DNA from: Anaerolineae bacterium
GTDB taxonomy: Bacteria; Chloroflexota; Anaerolineae; 4572-78; J111
Assembly (NCBI GenBank): GCA_022071955.1
Contig: JAJVIM010000001.1
Location: 247,200-311,199, forward strand
Direction: 5' to 3'
Length of the DNA stretch: 64,000 nucleotides
Position numbers and translations under genes: made by a program. The notes under the pieces were generated by a model, which saw nothing but the letters and a program-made list of their open reading frames with translations, was not told the origin of the DNA and did not search any database. Below, in pieces: positions 63,669 through 64,000 of this stretch. Numbering within the stretch: position 1 is the stretch's first letter; every line of letters starts with the position of its first letter.

Positions 63669-64000
63669 ATGAAAAATCAAACTAACCATGATCGTGGCTC
63701 GCTTTCGGTTATTTCAGATGCACTGCCAAAGCTAAAAGGATCGGCTCAAAAGGTGGCCCAGTTCATTCTCAACTCGCCGCAAGAGACGATTGACCTGACC
63801 ATCACTGAGTTGGGCGCGCGCGCGGGCGTGAGTGAGGCCAGTATCTCCCGGTTTGCCCAGTCATTGGGTTACTCCGGCTTTCACGCGCTCAAGATTCGCC
63901 TGGCCGAAGATATTGTCTCGCCGATGCTGATTGTCCATGAAGACCTGATGCCTGATGACAAACCAGCCACCGCCGTTCAGAAAGCGATGACCGTTGGCCT
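63669..64000 (+). CDS. RpiR/MurR-family transcriptional regulator, 3' part cut off by window edge
   Basis: 110 codons before the right edge, no stop. The N-terminal RpiR helix-turn-helix is clear: KLKGSAQKVAQFILNSP, LTITELGARAGVSEASISRF, LGYSGFHALKIRLAED. The family has a C-terminal SIS sugar-phosphate-binding domain, which would lie beyond the window. RpiR proteins control amino-sugar, sialic-acid or muramic-acid catabolism, so another sugar operon probably starts to the right. No strong ribosome site is seen before the ATG. Confidence 0.85.
   Translation, partial: MKNQTNHDRGSLSVISDALPKLKGSAQKVAQFILNSPQETIDLTITELGARAGVSEASISRFAQSLGYSGFHALKIRLAEDIVSPMLIVHEDLMPDDKPATAVQKAMTVG

Overview
The window looks like a chromosomal stretch of a Chloroflexota bacterium, probably Anaerolineae-like. 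The evidence is indirect: long catabolic operons with multiple sugar ABC transporters, Pro/Thr-rich linkers on secreted domains, a Ser/Thr kinase fused to an extracellular Asp-box propeller, and a secreted protein with the YLPL-type motif common in that phylum. No rRNA, tRNA, CRISPR array or intact insertion sequence was seen. Gene density is high and nearly every gene has a good Shine-Dalgarno site or a start/stop overlap.

Region 1 (1-15.8 kb, minus strand) is one long operon headed by a DeoR-type repressor. It encodes a rhamnose-type ABC importer (ATPase, two permeases, binding protein), a TIM-barrel sugar isomerase/epimerase, three zinc alcohol/polyol dehydrogenases, two class II aldolases, a PfkB sugar kinase, a GNAT acetyltransferase and a PHP-domain protein. 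Two parts of the importer are unusual. The second permease carries an extra membrane segment, a Pro/Thr linker and a C-terminal FGE-sulfatase/C-type-lectin-fold domain. The binding protein carries an N-terminal LysM domain. This is the strongest candidate for an undescribed system in the window: a sugar importer with wall-binding and possibly glycan-binding modules built in.

Region 2 (16-31.3 kb, plus strand) is divergent and headed by a LacI-type regulator. It holds a second importer (ribose type), two FGGY kinases, an RhaI-type L-rhamnose isomerase, two FucI/COG2407-type isomerases, a DUF4432-like mutarotase and an aldo-keto reductase. Regions 1 and 2 together can take L-rhamnose and L-fucose through isomerase, kinase and class II aldolase to DHAP and lactaldehyde, then reduce or oxidise the lactaldehyde. 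Both regulators have near-consensus promoters overlapping clear palindromic operators in the 15.8-16.1 kb intergenic region. A 28-bp palindrome recurs four times, and heptameric repeats recur between genes of these two regions.

Region 3 (31.4-50 kb, minus strand) reads like an amino-acid/2-oxoacid catabolic operon. It has a three-subunit HcnABC/hydroxyproline-dehydrogenase-like flavoenzyme, a LivKHMGF-type importer, E1alpha/E1beta/E2 of an acetoin- or pyruvate-type dehydrogenase complex (no E3), AcoX, an Asp/Glu-racemase-family protein, a P5C dehydrogenase, SDRs, an epimerase and an unrecognised duplicated-domain protein. Region 4 (50.5-56.5 kb) is a GAF histidine kinase/NarL-type response regulator pair and a glycyl radical enzyme with its activase. 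Residue matches point to a hydroxyproline-dehydratase-like enzyme, which would feed the P5C dehydrogenase of region 3.

Region 5 (56.5-64 kb) is a Ser/Thr kinase with a C-terminal propeller, a secreted two-domain protein, an OmpR-type two-component system, and the start of an RpiR-type regulator cut by the right edge.
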